From the NCBI RefSeq assembly GCF_900142925.1, contig NZ_FRCN01000007.1:186001-250000 (forward strand): 64,000 nucleotides of DNA, in the 5' to 3' direction. The translations under genes and the position numbers were made by a program. Positions 33,401-41,650 of the stretch are shown here, piece by piece. The notes beneath the pieces are model-generated. The model was not told where the DNA came from. It searched no databases and saw only the letters and a list, made by a program, of their open reading frames with translations. Within the stretch, counting starts at the first letter, position 1. Each line of letters begins with the position of its first letter. This DNA comes from Chitinophaga sp. CF418 (lineage in GTDB: Bacteria > Bacteroidota > Bacteroidia > Chitinophagales > Chitinophagaceae).

Positions 33401-35294
33401 CCTCAGTACGGTGATCGCAGTCAATATTTTGCCTGCTGAAGCGTGGAAAAGGATTCACTGCTGTGATATACGCCGTTTTGGTGACCGTTTCACTGCAACC
33501 GTAATTTGAAACGGTCAGCGATACCGTATAAGTGCCGGGCTCCCTGTAGCTATGCATTGTATTCTGTCCGGGGGCACCGGAGTAGTCGCCGAAATCCCAG
33601 GCCCAGGAGTTGCCTACATCTGTAGTACTGTTGAAATGCACCCAGTTGTTGCCACAGATCTGCGGAGCTTCCGGAGATGAAAAATCAGGCTTAGGTTTTT
33701 TATACACCCGGATGGCGCCATACATAGTCAAGGGTACCGTTCCTTTACAACCATTGGTTGTTGTATAGGTCAGATTTACGGGGTATGTACCTTCCTTGTT
33801 ATATATATGTGTTGGCGTGGCATCTGTCGATTTTGGGCTGCCATCGCCGAAATCCCATTCATAGCCGACAATGGCATCGCCAGTGTTGACTGATCCGCTA
33901 AAAGTAGGGCTCAGTCCTTCACAGCCCTCATAAACAGTTGCATATGCATAGACCTCCGGTTTTGCCACATTCACAAAATGTTGTACTGCGCTGGTGCAGC
34001 CAGATGCATTGCTGACGGTGAGCACTATACCGAAATATCCCAGTTCGTTGTAGGTAACAGAAGGACTTTGTAGGTTGGATGTCATGCCGTTGCCAAATTC
34101 CCAATTCCAGCTGGTGGCGCCCTGCGATTTATCTGTCAATTTCACGGTGGCAGGCACATCACAGATAGGTTTTTGATCGGTTACAAAATCAGCTTGTGGC
34201 GCAGTTTTTACCACATAATCCTTCGTCACGCTCTCCTGGCACTTTCCATAGTCAGCCGTCATAGTAACTTTTACAGTACCGGCGCCGCCAGGATAGTAAG
34301 AAGCCGTGTTGCCATTGCCAGAACCATATATGTAACCTTTGTCAACGCTCCAGGTAATGTTGTTGGGTTGTGGAGTGTTAGCAGCGGTGAACGTGGTAGT
34401 GGTAGTGTTCTCGCAGATGCTGGCTGGCAACTGGAAATCCGTTTTGAAGTTGGCCACGTTGATCTCTCCGGACGTTTGGGTGGCGGTGCACCCTTTATCA
34501 CTGGTAACGGTAAGTGTTACATTGTAGACGCCTTTGGCGGTATAGTTATGCGGAGCTGGACTGGCACCTGAAGCGGTACCGCCATCACCAAAATCCCATT
34601 TATACGTAAGGTTACCCGGACCGCTGGAAGTATTGGTAACTGTCAGCGCGCCGGGGGCTGTGCACAGGAACTTGTCAGACACGCTGAAATTAGCGATGAG
34701 AGAGGCCGATGCATCCACAATATTGCTGATCTGTTTTGATGCCGTACAGCCGTTACTATTAGTGATGGTAAGGGTAACCGTAGGCGACAATACATTATTG
34801 TATGTATGCACAGGGCTGCTGCCGGAGCCGGTAGCGCCGTCACCGAAATCCCAGCTATAGGCCGTGATGGTGCCGTTCACAGGATTCGATTTATCCGTGA
34901 AAGTAACGTCAAAAGGTATACATCCTTTGGCCGGGCTGGCGGTAAAATCCGGTTTGGGTTTCTCCCATACGGTAACGTTCCTGGTTGCGGTACTGGTATT
35001 GCCCGCAGCATCCTTCACGGTTAACGTTACTGTGAAAGTGCCGGCAGTAGTATAGGAAGCGCTGGGGCTTTTCTCTGTAGAGGTAAAGCCATTACCGAGG
35101 TTCCACTGCCAGGAAACAGGGTTACCGGTTGAGTTATCGTTAAATTTAGTGATCAGACTTTCGCAGTCGCTCGTCTTACTGGGAGTAAAATCCGCTTTTA
35201 ACTGCGCATGAGCAGAGACGCTCAGCAAAAGCATTATAAAAAATACGACATAGGTAAAAGCAACGGATGGGGTTGCCTTAAAACGTAAGAACAT
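30411..35294 (-). CDS. Giant PKD-repeat surface protein with gliding-motility-associated C-terminal domain
   Basis: 1627 residues. A signal peptide (ending SVSAHAQ) is followed by about 15 PKD-type domains, recognised by repeated WDFGDG-like motifs roughly every 85-95 residues; some are degenerate (for example WSVDKG, WKWSWGDG). The C-terminus carries the conserved FLPNAFTPNKDGKNEWF block, then MRIYDRWGSLVFEK and GWDGTW, the gliding-motility-associated (type B) T9SS sorting domain. It is exported by the type IX system and held on or released from the cell surface, probably as an adhesin or polysaccharide-binding protein. The many cysteines in alternate domains may form disulphides. Monocistronic. 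Confidence 0.92.
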   Translation of the reverse strand: MFLRFKATPSVAFTYVVFFIMLLLSVSAHAQLKADFTPSKTSDCESLITKFNDNSTGNPVSWQWNLGNGFTSTEKSPSASYTTAGTFTVTLTVKDAAGNTSTATRNVTVWEKPKPDFTASPAKGCIPFDVTFTDKSNPVNGTITAYSWDFGDGATGSGSSPVHTYNNVLSPTVTLTITNSNGCTASKQISNIVDASASLIANFSVSDKFLCTAPGALTVTNTSSGPGNLTYKWDFGDGGTASGASPAPHNYTAKGVYNVTLTVTSDKGCTATQTSGEINVANFKTDFQLPASICENTTTTTFTAANTPQPNNITWSVDKGYIYGSGNGNTASYYPGGAGTVKVTMTADYGKCQESVTKDYVVKTAPQADFVTDQKPICDVPATVKLTDKSQGATSWNWEFGNGMTSNLQSPSVTYNELGYFGIVLTVSNASGCTSAVQHFVNVAKPEVYAYATVYEGCEGLSPTFSGSVNTGDAIVGYEWDFGDGSPKSTDATPTHIYNKEGTYPVNLTYTTTNGCKGTVPLTMYGAIRVYKKPKPDFSSPEAPQICGNNWVHFNSTTDVGNSWAWDFGDYSGAPGQNTMHSYREPGTYTVSLTVSNYGCSETVTKTAYITAVNPFPRFSRQNIDCDHRTEVSFDEQSLGTITKWKWSWGDGKENTYTTKTSPATHKYGKTGAYLVKLTVTDGTCTSTDSLSINVYAPSPITITTDKTTLCGNETLKPSVTSIDGSIYNYSYAWFSSDGTPAYWNYYDYQNASFTNLQPGRDTIRFVAYNLQGCPDSSNKVVVNVHGPVAKFLSPDVLECRGTELTFTDQTDVSKGKPIKSWSWDFDDGNPVKVFTAPPFKYTYNKSGYFNPKLTVTDQDGCTSTATNNYLQVNGPNADFTPSATLVPPGGDVWFYNNTTETGGYATYEWDFGDNTTSTDNSPYKVYPDKGIYTVKLQVKDDNGCRDSIEKKIKVSSVSANFTVTTTFVNNSGCPPVLARFTNTSVNYTSSYWDFGDGSIATISDPSHTYTYAGKYKVKLKVVGDAGTEDEYEQEVEVKGPYATIETSSNGGCLTKEIEFKVTATAAVNFAWDFTDGIVLETADATIKHTFKEPGIYKPRLILSDQAGCKGTAFLQDPIVIDKLDVQLTSEPVFVCDEGWISFTPTFNSYSIDELKKEAKYKWTYEAGLQAENDTSATPRFYLDTIKGYDFSLTTTTAFGCTQTVSKTVHAYPKPVLAITGPPQACQDAPVSFSGTVSKVSDVSWKWDFGNGNTSTVQQPADQTYSKTGPAEVALVVTSTDGCSDAASHNINILPKPEAHATAASAFVCLGKSTALNASGGVSYEWTPALGLSNPQAPDPVAAPEVSTTYQVSVTDANGCTNTDNVSIRVAQPFTILATPDTILCLGYVLPLWVSGADHYAWKGEGLDNVNSPYPHATINAAGNYTYEVTGYDADGCFTHDTSLIVGVHPSPTIDAGPDHTVMAGQPVTLIVQGSADIVKWTWAPPEYLSCATCSAPQALPNLSTTYTVEVENGYGCKAIDAVLVNVTCNKGAVFLPNAFTPNKDGKNEWFYPMGRGIKEVKWMRIYDRWGSLVFEKTHFQINSPSAGWDGTWKNQIAPIGTYVYAMEAVCEEDTSFLFRGVVTVVK

Positions 35295-35607
35295 AAGGTA
35301 AAGTTGGCGGCGGAAAAGTAAGAAAAAATTCCAACTTCCAGTTGTTAAGCCAATGTTATAGCGCCTTCATAACGACTACTTCATTGATAGATATAGCAAT
35401 AGTAGTCTTGATTTAACCCCAATTAAGCCATGGGCTTAGTATTTTGAGTGCATACCTGGAGGTTACAACGCAGGTGATTATACTATTTTATATAGTTTTC
35501 ACGTAATATGAAAGGTCAGGTTTGCTGCCTGGCTGTTAACATTTGGGAGGTCCGTAACAAGCTCCTGCGGGTGCAAATTCTGCCTGTCTCCATCATGAGC
35601 CTGGATA
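35295..35607. other. Upstream region of the PKD gene
   Basis: No convincing coding frame. A plus-strand frame from about 35509 runs through the terminator at 35608 and is therefore unlikely to be real. Promoter motifs were not clear. Confidence 0.4.
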
Positions 35608-35643
35608 AAAAAAGCCTGTTCACCAGGGCGGACAGGCTTTTTT
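35608..35643. terminator. Strong bidirectional terminator
   Basis: AAAAAAGCCTGT (35608-35619) pairs with ACAGGCTTTTTT (35632-35643). On the minus strand it lies about 100 bp after the stop of the short RiPP-like frame, so it would end that transcript. Confidence 0.8.
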
Positions 35644-35679
35644 ATCATAATTTCTCTAATACCGCTACTGTGTAGTCAC

Positions 35680-35730
35680 TTAAGCCAATAAGCCGGTATG
35701 ATCACTGCTGGCTTATCGGTATCGGCTTAA
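35680..35730. repeat. Double-stem inverted repeat
   Basis: TTAAGCC/GGCTTAA (35680-35686, 35724-35730) encloses ATAAGCC/GGCTTAT (35688-35694, 35710-35716). It lies between the short frame and the terminator, so it would sit in the 3' UTR. Confidence 0.5.
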
Positions 35731-35746
35731 TACGGGTATATTAGTA

Positions 35747-35881
35747 TTACAACCCTGTTGTGGTACACCAGAATGTGTTGGGCGGAATGGTAGCGGCCTG
35801 CATTTTCTTTTCTGCTGTTTCACTCAGCCTTGCAATTTTCATTTTACTGATACTCAGTTTTTTCTTGGTTTTCTTTTTCAT
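35747..35881 (-). CDS. Candidate RiPP precursor peptide (lanthipeptide-like, 44 aa)
   Basis: A 44-residue frame, below the usual length cut-off. The start MKKKTKKK is lysine-rich and is followed by KLSISKMKIARLSE, which matches the leader pattern of Bacteroidota class I lanthipeptide precursors (KLSLNKxxIAxL). The C-terminal end contains Thr residues and one Cys in NTFWCTTTGL, suitable for dehydration and thioether formation. In-frame stops flank it, and a terminator follows. There is no GG cleavage motif and no modification enzyme in the window, so it would need enzymes elsewhere. A chance frame is the main alternative. Confidence 0.45.
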   Translation of the reverse strand: MKKKTKKKLSISKMKIARLSETAEKKMQAATIPPNTFWCTTTGL

Positions 35882-36115
35882 AAACGGTCATTTAGGAGGA
35901 AATAAATGCTTACTCTTTTCTGAAGGTTTTCAGCTATCCCTTGTTGGAAATTGATGGCTTATAAGAAGTTAGTGGGTTTAGATTACGGGTCATATACAGG
36001 TGTATGGCATTACTCATTGATAACGGGTCTACCCGAATTTACTGTTTTTTATGTAATAGTACCCCGTTTTTATATATCATAATTATCTAGTAGATAATGC
36101 TAGGCTATTTTAATC

Positions 36116-36622
36116 TTACTGCTTTTGACCGGTCACACGGTAGTAAGTAGCCAGATCAGTTGAAGAAAGCTGTGTGAAGCCAACCTGACGTAACATGTTT
36201 ACCAATTGTCCGCGATGGTAGGTGGAGTGGTTAATGACATGAGAAAATGTTTACACAAATTCCATTTGGTCTTCTCCGCCTCCTGGCCATTTAAAAACGA
36301 CTTGTTGCTCATAATTTTCTTCCGGATATTTTTCAATGAAGTTTTTCAAACCTGCAGATGAATTTTTCCAGATCTCTGTTAAATCATTTTTCGTTCCGTT
36401 AAACTCCCTGGATAGAAAAACCGGATCAGAAACATTGTTCCAGAAATCAATCCAGATCTTTTCAGCACTGGCAATATGAGTTGCGGTTTGCCTGATATTG
36501 CTGAAACTACTGATGATACTTTGTTCCCATTGTTCATCATTGATTTGATGCAACCATTCAATAACAATATTATTTGCCCAGATATTGTAATCTGCCAATG
36601 CCAGGAAATATCTTTTGTTCAT
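36116..36622 (-). pseudogene. DinB-family gene interrupted by one nonsense codon
   Basis: Codons from 36622 encode a typical DinB N-terminus (LADYNIWANN, then ATHIASAEKIW) for 123 residues, then hit TAA at 36251-36253. The same frame continues without shift as TFSHVINHSTYHRGQLVNML and ends at 36116, giving a normal 168-codon DinB length. The conserved HxxxH metal motif lies after the stop. AAA to TAA is the simplest cause. The truncated product would lack the metal site. A sequencing error is possible. Confidence 0.75.
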
Positions 36623-36641
36623 TCTGTTGATGTTTTGCTGT

Positions 36642-36649
36642 CAAAGGTA
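36642..36649 (-). promoter_or_regulatory. -7 element of the broken DinB gene
   Basis: TACCTTTG on the minus strand matches TAnnTTTG, 20 bp before the start codon. Confidence 0.4.
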
Positions 36650-36862
36650 GATGTGAAAGCCGGCAGCAAAATATAGGCAAGCGTTCAGAAAGTATGGCCA
36701 GGCGTTCAATTTGTTAACTGCTATTTTTCAGGTATCGCTACATAAAATAGGTTATACATTATATAAACAAAAGTACCGGAGAAACTCACACCTTTCCACT
36801 TTAAAATGACAGAGGCCACATTATGTGACCTCTGCTGCAGATCGATATTAGTGTATACCTTA

Positions 36863-37960
36863 TTAATGAGCTTTTAGCAGGTAACCAAACAAGCCATGTG
36901 ATTCGTCACCAGGGCCTGCAGTAAAGAATAGTTGTTTGGGATTAGCCAGGGGAATTTTATTTTCCAGTGCCCATAAACCTTCAATAGAGATAGGTTTACC
37001 CCAGGAACTTAATGGTCCCACAAGCTTTCCGTTATCATCATACATGTTAATGCGGCCATCACCAAAATTGCCGATTAAGATGGCATGATTAAGTTTGCAG
37101 AAGGGAGTGCCGGATTCGACCATTCCCCAGGGAGAGTTAAGAGCACCCCTAGCAGCAAAGCGTTTTACAAGTACGCCATTGGTGCGATAAATATCTACAT
37201 ATCCATTACCGGGACCAGGCTCGTCATCTTCTTTGTCCGGTAGTTCCTGTTTCGCATAGGTAACGAATAATTTATCTCCTATCAGCCTGATATTGAAAGG
37301 AGCAAAACCGGCAGGGATAGCAGGATCATGGAATGGTTTGCCGGTAACGAGCTGAAAGTCCTTATCAAAAACATCCACTTTCCCTTCTCTGAAATTGGTT
37401 GCATAGAGAAAATTATTGCCGCCATCACTTGCCATTGCCAGTCCTTTATACACGGCCTCCCAGGGTGATCTGTCGGCTACAATTACAGCAGTGTTGCCGG
37501 TACCGGGACCCCAGGCAGCAAGCGTACCATCTTCGGTAGCAAAAATGAATCTGCTGGGTGTTGTGGTTTTTCCCCAGAGGATAGCGAAATCGGTTGTTGC
37601 GTTAAATACAACCCCTGTTGGCGCTCCTTTACCCGTATTACCCGGACCCGGAATGGCTACCGGAGGGCGTAGTGTAGCGCCCGTTTTATCGTAAATTGTA
37701 CTTAATCCTGTCTCAGCTGCCGACAGCCAGAGAGGACCACTGGGCGCCGCTGCAATACCCCAGGCATTGACAAGGTTGGGGTCTAGCCTTGCAGCGCCAT
37801 AGCCATTTACATCTGCTGCAAGATTGGTTTGCTGGTAATCATCCAGTATAATTTCGTGTATGGTCTTTTTACATCCTGCAAAAAGCATAAAGAGCACATA
37901 GGCAAGTGCAAACTCCTTTCTTAGAAGAATGTTCTTCTTTAAGGTAAATCGTTTTGACAT
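36863..37960 (-). CDS. TIGR03118-like lipoprotein with beta-propeller character
   Basis: 365 residues with a lipobox-like MLFAGC near residue 29. The body reads as a beta-propeller: NLVNAWGIAAAPSGPLWLS, then repeated GLAMASDGGNNFLYATNF and FGDGRINMYDDNG. These phrases match the TIGR03118 family, whose function is unknown. Monocistronic; exported and anchored. Confidence 0.75.
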   Translation of the reverse strand: MSKRFTLKKNILLRKEFALAYVLFMLFAGCKKTIHEIILDDYQQTNLAADVNGYGAARLDPNLVNAWGIAAAPSGPLWLSAAETGLSTIYDKTGATLRPPVAIPGPGNTGKGAPTGVVFNATTDFAILWGKTTTPSRFIFATEDGTLAAWGPGTGNTAVIVADRSPWEAVYKGLAMASDGGNNFLYATNFREGKVDVFDKDFQLVTGKPFHDPAIPAGFAPFNIRLIGDKLFVTYAKQELPDKEDDEPGPGNGYVDIYRTNGVLVKRFAARGALNSPWGMVESGTPFCKLNHAILIGNFGDGRINMYDDNGKLVGPLSSWGKPISIEGLWALENKIPLANPKQLFFTAGPGDESHGLFGYLLKAH

Positions 37961-38710
37961 TTTGTTGGCTTTTAAATGTGATAAAACGCTGGATCAAGCT
38001 GTAACCAATAGCCATAAGGAGGTTGTGGAATAATGCCACGCAATAGTATCAGTCTGTACAATAAAAGAAATAAACCTGCAATCGGTGTAGACGGGGAATG
38101 GGAAGTTAAACGCTTGCACAGAAAGAACAAAAGCATTGCCTTCTGCAGGAACAATCTTTTTGCCGCATTGTAGTCATATTCTGTTGGCGTGGAGGGAAGG
38201 CATTCTCTGTTCTGTCTTTTAAAAACTAAAGCAAAAAAAAACGTTGGCTGATTCAAAGGTAGGTAATTCACTGGATTTAATGCCTTTATTCTATCAAATT
38301 TCTTTGTATCTCTGCCGTGGCAGAATGATACATAGATGTTATGTGAACTGGACAGCCAGGTAGAAAAAGATAGTCAGAAAGTTTGTTGTTAGCTGAAATT
38401 TTTCTACATTCATAAGACCAACCTGTATATAGCTTTTATTCAAAATAATCATATCGTTTAGCACAGACTCAATTAACCTCAATAGGAAGGGATCCAGATT
38501 GTCTATATCGTTCAATGTGATTGCTGTTCAATTATTTTTTCTGCAAATTAAGAGCTGGGAACTGCACATATAATCTGTTTATGTACTTAAGATTTTGCAT
38601 TATGCATAGACTCATGCTTTCGTATGCATGACATCATGCCTTACTCATTCCAGCGAAATTATAAACGCTGTTTTAATCTCTTATTTTTTCACCTTAAAAC
38701 TACCATTGTC
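37961..38710. other. 750-bp region without convincing gene
   Basis: A 99-codon minus-strand frame (37972-38271) has no recognisable content, and a TACCTTTG promoter-like motif (38254-38261, minus) lies inside its start, which argues against it. That motif may serve the TIGR03118-like gene with a long leader. The right part holds the 22-bp-period direct repeats before the next gene. Confidence 0.4.
38602..38639. promoter_or_regulatory. Direct repeat ATGCAT-N6-ATGC with 22-bp period
   Basis: The 16-bp pattern ATGCAT-N6-ATGC occurs at 38602-38617 and 38624-38639. The 22-bp period and symmetrical half-sites fit a regulator bound twice on one DNA face, upstream of the gene at 38711. No factor is identified. 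Confidence 0.35.
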
Positions 38711-39043
38711 ATGGGTATTATTGTATTCTACGAAGGACCTAACGCAACTCAGAACATTGTTCAGACTATTGAAGACACTCCCGGACAGAATTTTCGTCCG
38801 GTACAAAATGATACGATCAGATCAGCGAAGCTTTTTGGGGTCAGACCCGGTTGTGAAATTGCCGTATACGATTCTCCAGACGGCAGTACGGGGGATGACT
38901 TTTGCATTGTTAACGTAAAAAGAGTTGCACCGGAATACGTTATTAACACATTCGAAAGGTCATATGAAGACGAGTATGTAATCGTCAGCTTCATTCGGAA
39001 CAATGACCTGGATGGAAAGATCTCGCGTATAAGGGTTAATTGA
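38711..39043 (+). CDS. Small protein, possibly beta/gamma-crystallin-like
   Basis: 110 residues from ATG 38711 (MGIIVFYEGPN). Two similar halves are suggested: IRSAKLFGVRPGCEIAVYDS, then DDFCIVNVKR, and a second half with DDKDG-like NNDLDGKISRIRV. The alternating beta-strand pattern and SPDGSTGDD motif recall beta/gamma-crystallin folds, some of which bind calcium. This is tentative. No signal peptide. It has its own strong terminator and upstream repeats. Confidence 0.55.
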   Translation: MGIIVFYEGPNATQNIVQTIEDTPGQNFRPVQNDTIRSAKLFGVRPGCEIAVYDSPDGSTGDDFCIVNVKRVAPEYVINTFERSYEDEYVIVSFIRNNDLDGKISRIRVN

Positions 39044-39057
39044 GTAGACATTCAGAT

Positions 39058-39093
39058 AAAAAAGCATCCGAGACATTCTCCGGATGCTTTTTT
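39058..39093 (+). terminator. Intrinsic terminator
   Basis: AAAAAAGCATCCG (39058-39070) pairs with CGGATGCTTTTTT (39081-39093), 13 bp perfect. Confidence 0.85.
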
Positions 39094-39201
39094 ATATGGA
39101 TAAAGAGAAAATTCCAGCTGAAAATCTGAGAAGTGGTCCCTGCTCCAGCATATATAGGGCACAGGCTATTTTAAAGCGGGATACTGTGTTTGGGAGGGAT
39201 T

Positions 39202-39426
39202 TCAGAGAAACCGGAAAACCTGTTTCCTGTATTCCTCAAAATCATGTTCATTGGAAATGGTCTGAAATTTCTCCTGCTTACCCTTACTATATTCTCTCAT
39301 CAGTATCAGGTTCTGGCCGCCAACTATGCTTCTTTTCGCTTTTTCAAATATCAGTTCCAGTTCCTGGCGGTCCTGGATTAACTGTAATTCTTCGATACGA
39401 TTCACTACAATTACAAAATCTTCCAT
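39202..39426 (-). CDS. Small hypothetical protein (74 aa)
   Basis: From ATG 39426 (MEDFVIVVNRIEELQ) it encodes a strongly charged, mostly helical protein ending in EYRKQVFRFL. No family is recognised. A TAATTTTG promoter element lies only 16 bp upstream, so the mRNA would have a very short leader. That signal and the good codon use favour a real gene. Confidence 0.5.
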   Translation of the reverse strand: MEDFVIVVNRIEELQLIQDRQELELIFEKAKRSIVGGQNLILMREYSKGKQEKFQTISNEHDFEEYRKQVFRFL

Positions 39427-39441
39427 TTCGTTTATTTCCGG

Positions 39442-39449
39442 CAAAATTA
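39442..39449 (-). promoter_or_regulatory. -7 element of the 74-residue protein gene
   Basis: TAATTTTG on the minus strand matches TAnnTTTG very close to the start codon, which implies a leader of about ten bases. Confidence 0.4.
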
Positions 39450-39651
39450 AAACAATATACCAGATTTTGCAGCTAATGCAGAACCGTTAAAGCTGTACTT
39501 TTTGTTGAATATCCGTGTAAAAAATAGTATACTTGACGCCTGTATTTACTAGTCACTGAAACTATGAAGTCAGCCACAACAGAAACATACAGTATTAATT
39601 TCCCCTCAGTGTATGAGCACATACTGGTAGTTGGGCAAAGTACCCTTTCGG

Positions 39652-40623
39652 TCATCCCAATCGCTCCGCTTCTTTCTTCGCCTCTGCTGGTACCGTAGTA
39701 TTCAGCTTCTGCAGTTCCAATACCGTCGTATTGCCTGTTTCCCGGTACATCGGTACAAAGCGTCGGTTGAACTGTATTTCCTTCCAGGTATAAGAGGTAC
39801 GCTTCAGCACAAAGTTGGAAAACACATCATCAAATCCCCGCACCGTCACGTAGATCTCTACATCTGCTGCTTTTATATCCTCTTCATTCAGGTCCAGCAA
39901 GGGACTGTCTGCATCAATGGGGTGCACTACCGTCCAGTTCATAGGCAGGTTCTGGATGCGGCTGCGCTCCAGGGGCAGCTCATAGAACCTGTACACTGTT
40001 TTGCCGTCCTCCTGCAGCAGCAGGGCGATGTTAGTCTTGACTTCCACATCAGTAAGCGTATGCATGTCTTTAAAAGAAGCAAAGCGGAACATGAGGCCCA
40101 TTTTATCCTTGTAAGGCGCTATCACGGCATGGTCACTGAATTTCAGGAAAGCCTTGGGCTTGGAAAAACGTCCATAGATCAAACCCGTGAAAACCGCCAG
40201 GTACAGGAAGCCGTTCAGCGCTTCAATGGAAGCTACCAGATTGGCGCCATCCCCTATAGGATTCACGCGGCCGTAACCTACCGTGGTAAAGGTTTCTGTA
40301 CTGAAGAAATAGATCTCCCTGAACACCTGCCACTTCGATGTGCCCAGTATCCCCTGGAACTCATTTGCGCCAAGCGCCAGGTAGATCAGTGTATATACCA
40401 GGTTAATAGATACAAAAAAGAAGATGATGGCAAAGAAGAATTTCCAGGCAGGCAGGTTAAGCAAGGTATGATAAATGCTCACACGTTCCCATACCGGTAT
40501 ACCTTCCTTGCGCAGATTAAAGGTGCCATCCCGGTTTATAAAGCGGCCGACATAGCTGTTGGAGTTACTGCCAAAACCGGTGTCGTTATTGATCCTGGAA
40601 AAAGGATTAATGCGTAAAGCCAT
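39652..40623 (-). CDS. Inward-rectifier potassium channel (KirBac type)
   Basis: 323 residues from ATG 40623. A slide-helix-like basic N-terminus is followed by TM1 (FFFAIIFFFVSINLVYTLIY), a pore loop with selectivity filter TVGYG at about 114-118, TM2 (LNGFLYLAVFTGLIYGRFS), and a C-terminal immunoglobulin-like cytoplasmic domain. The layout is that of prokaryotic Kir channels. It conducts K+ across the inner membrane. Monocistronic, with a TAGCTTTG promoter element just upstream. Confidence 0.93.
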   Translation of the reverse strand: MALRINPFSRINNDTGFGSNSNSYVGRFINRDGTFNLRKEGIPVWERVSIYHTLLNLPAWKFFFAIIFFFVSINLVYTLIYLALGANEFQGILGTSKWQVFREIYFFSTETFTTVGYGRVNPIGDGANLVASIEALNGFLYLAVFTGLIYGRFSKPKAFLKFSDHAVIAPYKDKMGLMFRFASFKDMHTLTDVEVKTNIALLLQEDGKTVYRFYELPLERSRIQNLPMNWTVVHPIDADSPLLDLNEEDIKAADVEIYVTVRGFDDVFSNFVLKRTSYTWKEIQFNRRFVPMYRETGNTTVLELQKLNTTVPAEAKKEAERLG

Positions 40624-40644
40624 ATAAGGAAAATCTTTATATGG

Positions 40645-40652
40645 CAAAGCTA
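40645..40652 (-). promoter_or_regulatory. -7 element of the Kir channel gene
   Basis: TAGCTTTG on the minus strand matches TAnnTTTG, 22 bp before the start codon chosen. Confidence 0.45.
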
Positions 40653-40759
40653 ATGCTTAGATTTGATTTTATCTATTTAAGGCATTCATGAACATTTCGG
40701 GATAGCGGACGCCTGATATGCTTTCTGCAGGTATAATCGCATGTTCGGCGTAAGTGCGG

Positions 40760-41554
40760 CTATGGCAAAGTAATCGTATCGCCAACGTGGATGGTGCCAC
40801 TCCCATTAAACAAGAGATTCTGACCAAAGTATATCTTCTGATTCTTTGCGCGGTAGGTGCTCAGCGTTTTCAGCGGTTCTTTCGCTTTTATACCGCTTTC
40901 CTGATCAATAGTAGTAATTACGCAGCGTGCGCAAGGTTTAACGCCGAAAAATTGTATATCTCCAATACTGAATTGTACCATGTTATCTTCCTGAAATGGC
41001 AGTCCTCCCGTGAATACTATATTCGGCCTGAAACGATTCATGGGTAACGGCGATGTCAGCCTGCTATTAAGATCATCAAGAGAAGCCTGCCCGATGATCA
41101 GCAAAGGATATCCGTCAGAAAAACTGGTGATTTCTTTATTGTGTGCATATTGCTCATCTACGGTTCTTTGTGTACTATCGGGCATATACACCAATCTGCA
41201 GGACATGTCCAGTTGCCGGCTAAACCAGGCATCCGCTTCATCACTTACACGCTGTGCCACACAATTGTCCTCCCATACTGATACCAGCATTGTTTCTGAT
41301 GTCAAAGGTTTATAGGGGATCATGATGAGATCAGCTGTTTTTTTATTGGTGATGAGCAGATTTTCTTCCAGGATAGTAGCCTGTAAAAGTGCCATGGCGG
41401 GTACTTCCCGTTGGGAGAGAAAACGGTTATTTTCATCTATGAGCATCCATCTTCTATCGTATTTAAAACCACGATCAGTAAGTGTTGCTGCCGGGAGGGA
41501 AAATCCTCCTAATGACTTAACAGGATAGATATATAAGTTGCTAATTGTAAGCAT
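40760..41554 (-). CDS. MOSC-domain protein (YcbX/mARC-like)
   Basis: 264 residues with an N-terminal MOSC beta-barrel (IYPVKSLGGFSLPAATLTDR, then YDRRWMLIDE) and a C-terminal MOSC domain containing the conserved Cys in KPCARCVITTID, the expected molybdenum ligand. Relatives reduce N-hydroxylated compounds with a redox partner. The fused ferredoxin domain found in some YcbX proteins is absent, so an outside donor is needed. Monocistronic. Confidence 0.85.
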   Translation of the reverse strand: MLTISNLYIYPVKSLGGFSLPAATLTDRGFKYDRRWMLIDENNRFLSQREVPAMALLQATILEENLLITNKKTADLIMIPYKPLTSETMLVSVWEDNCVAQRVSDEADAWFSRQLDMSCRLVYMPDSTQRTVDEQYAHNKEITSFSDGYPLLIIGQASLDDLNSRLTSPLPMNRFRPNIVFTGGLPFQEDNMVQFSIGDIQFFGVKPCARCVITTIDQESGIKAKEPLKTLSTYRAKNQKIYFGQNLLFNGSGTIHVGDTITLP

Positions 41555-41650
41555 AGGTGTAAAGTTACATGAAAATTCATTTTATAGTTTGTAGAAGCAC
41601 CATCCCTATTGCCGGGCTATCCTGAAATAATAACTCCTGGGTTCCTGCTT

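Noticed and set aside
30411..35294. Many plus-strand frames inside the PKD protein gene
   Set aside because: All are shadows of the 1627-codon minus-strand gene, whose repeats produce similar antisense frames.
35509..35690. Plus-strand frame of about 55 codons before the RiPP-like gene
   Set aside because: It reads straight through a strong bidirectional terminator.
35760..35954. 64-codon hydrophobic plus-strand frame
   Set aside because: It is antisense to the RiPP-like frame; the lysine codons on the other strand give Phe and Leu here, which explains the hydrophobicity.
37972..38271. 99-codon minus-strand frame upstream of the TIGR03118-like gene
   Set aside because: No recognisable content, and a promoter-like motif lies inside its beginning.
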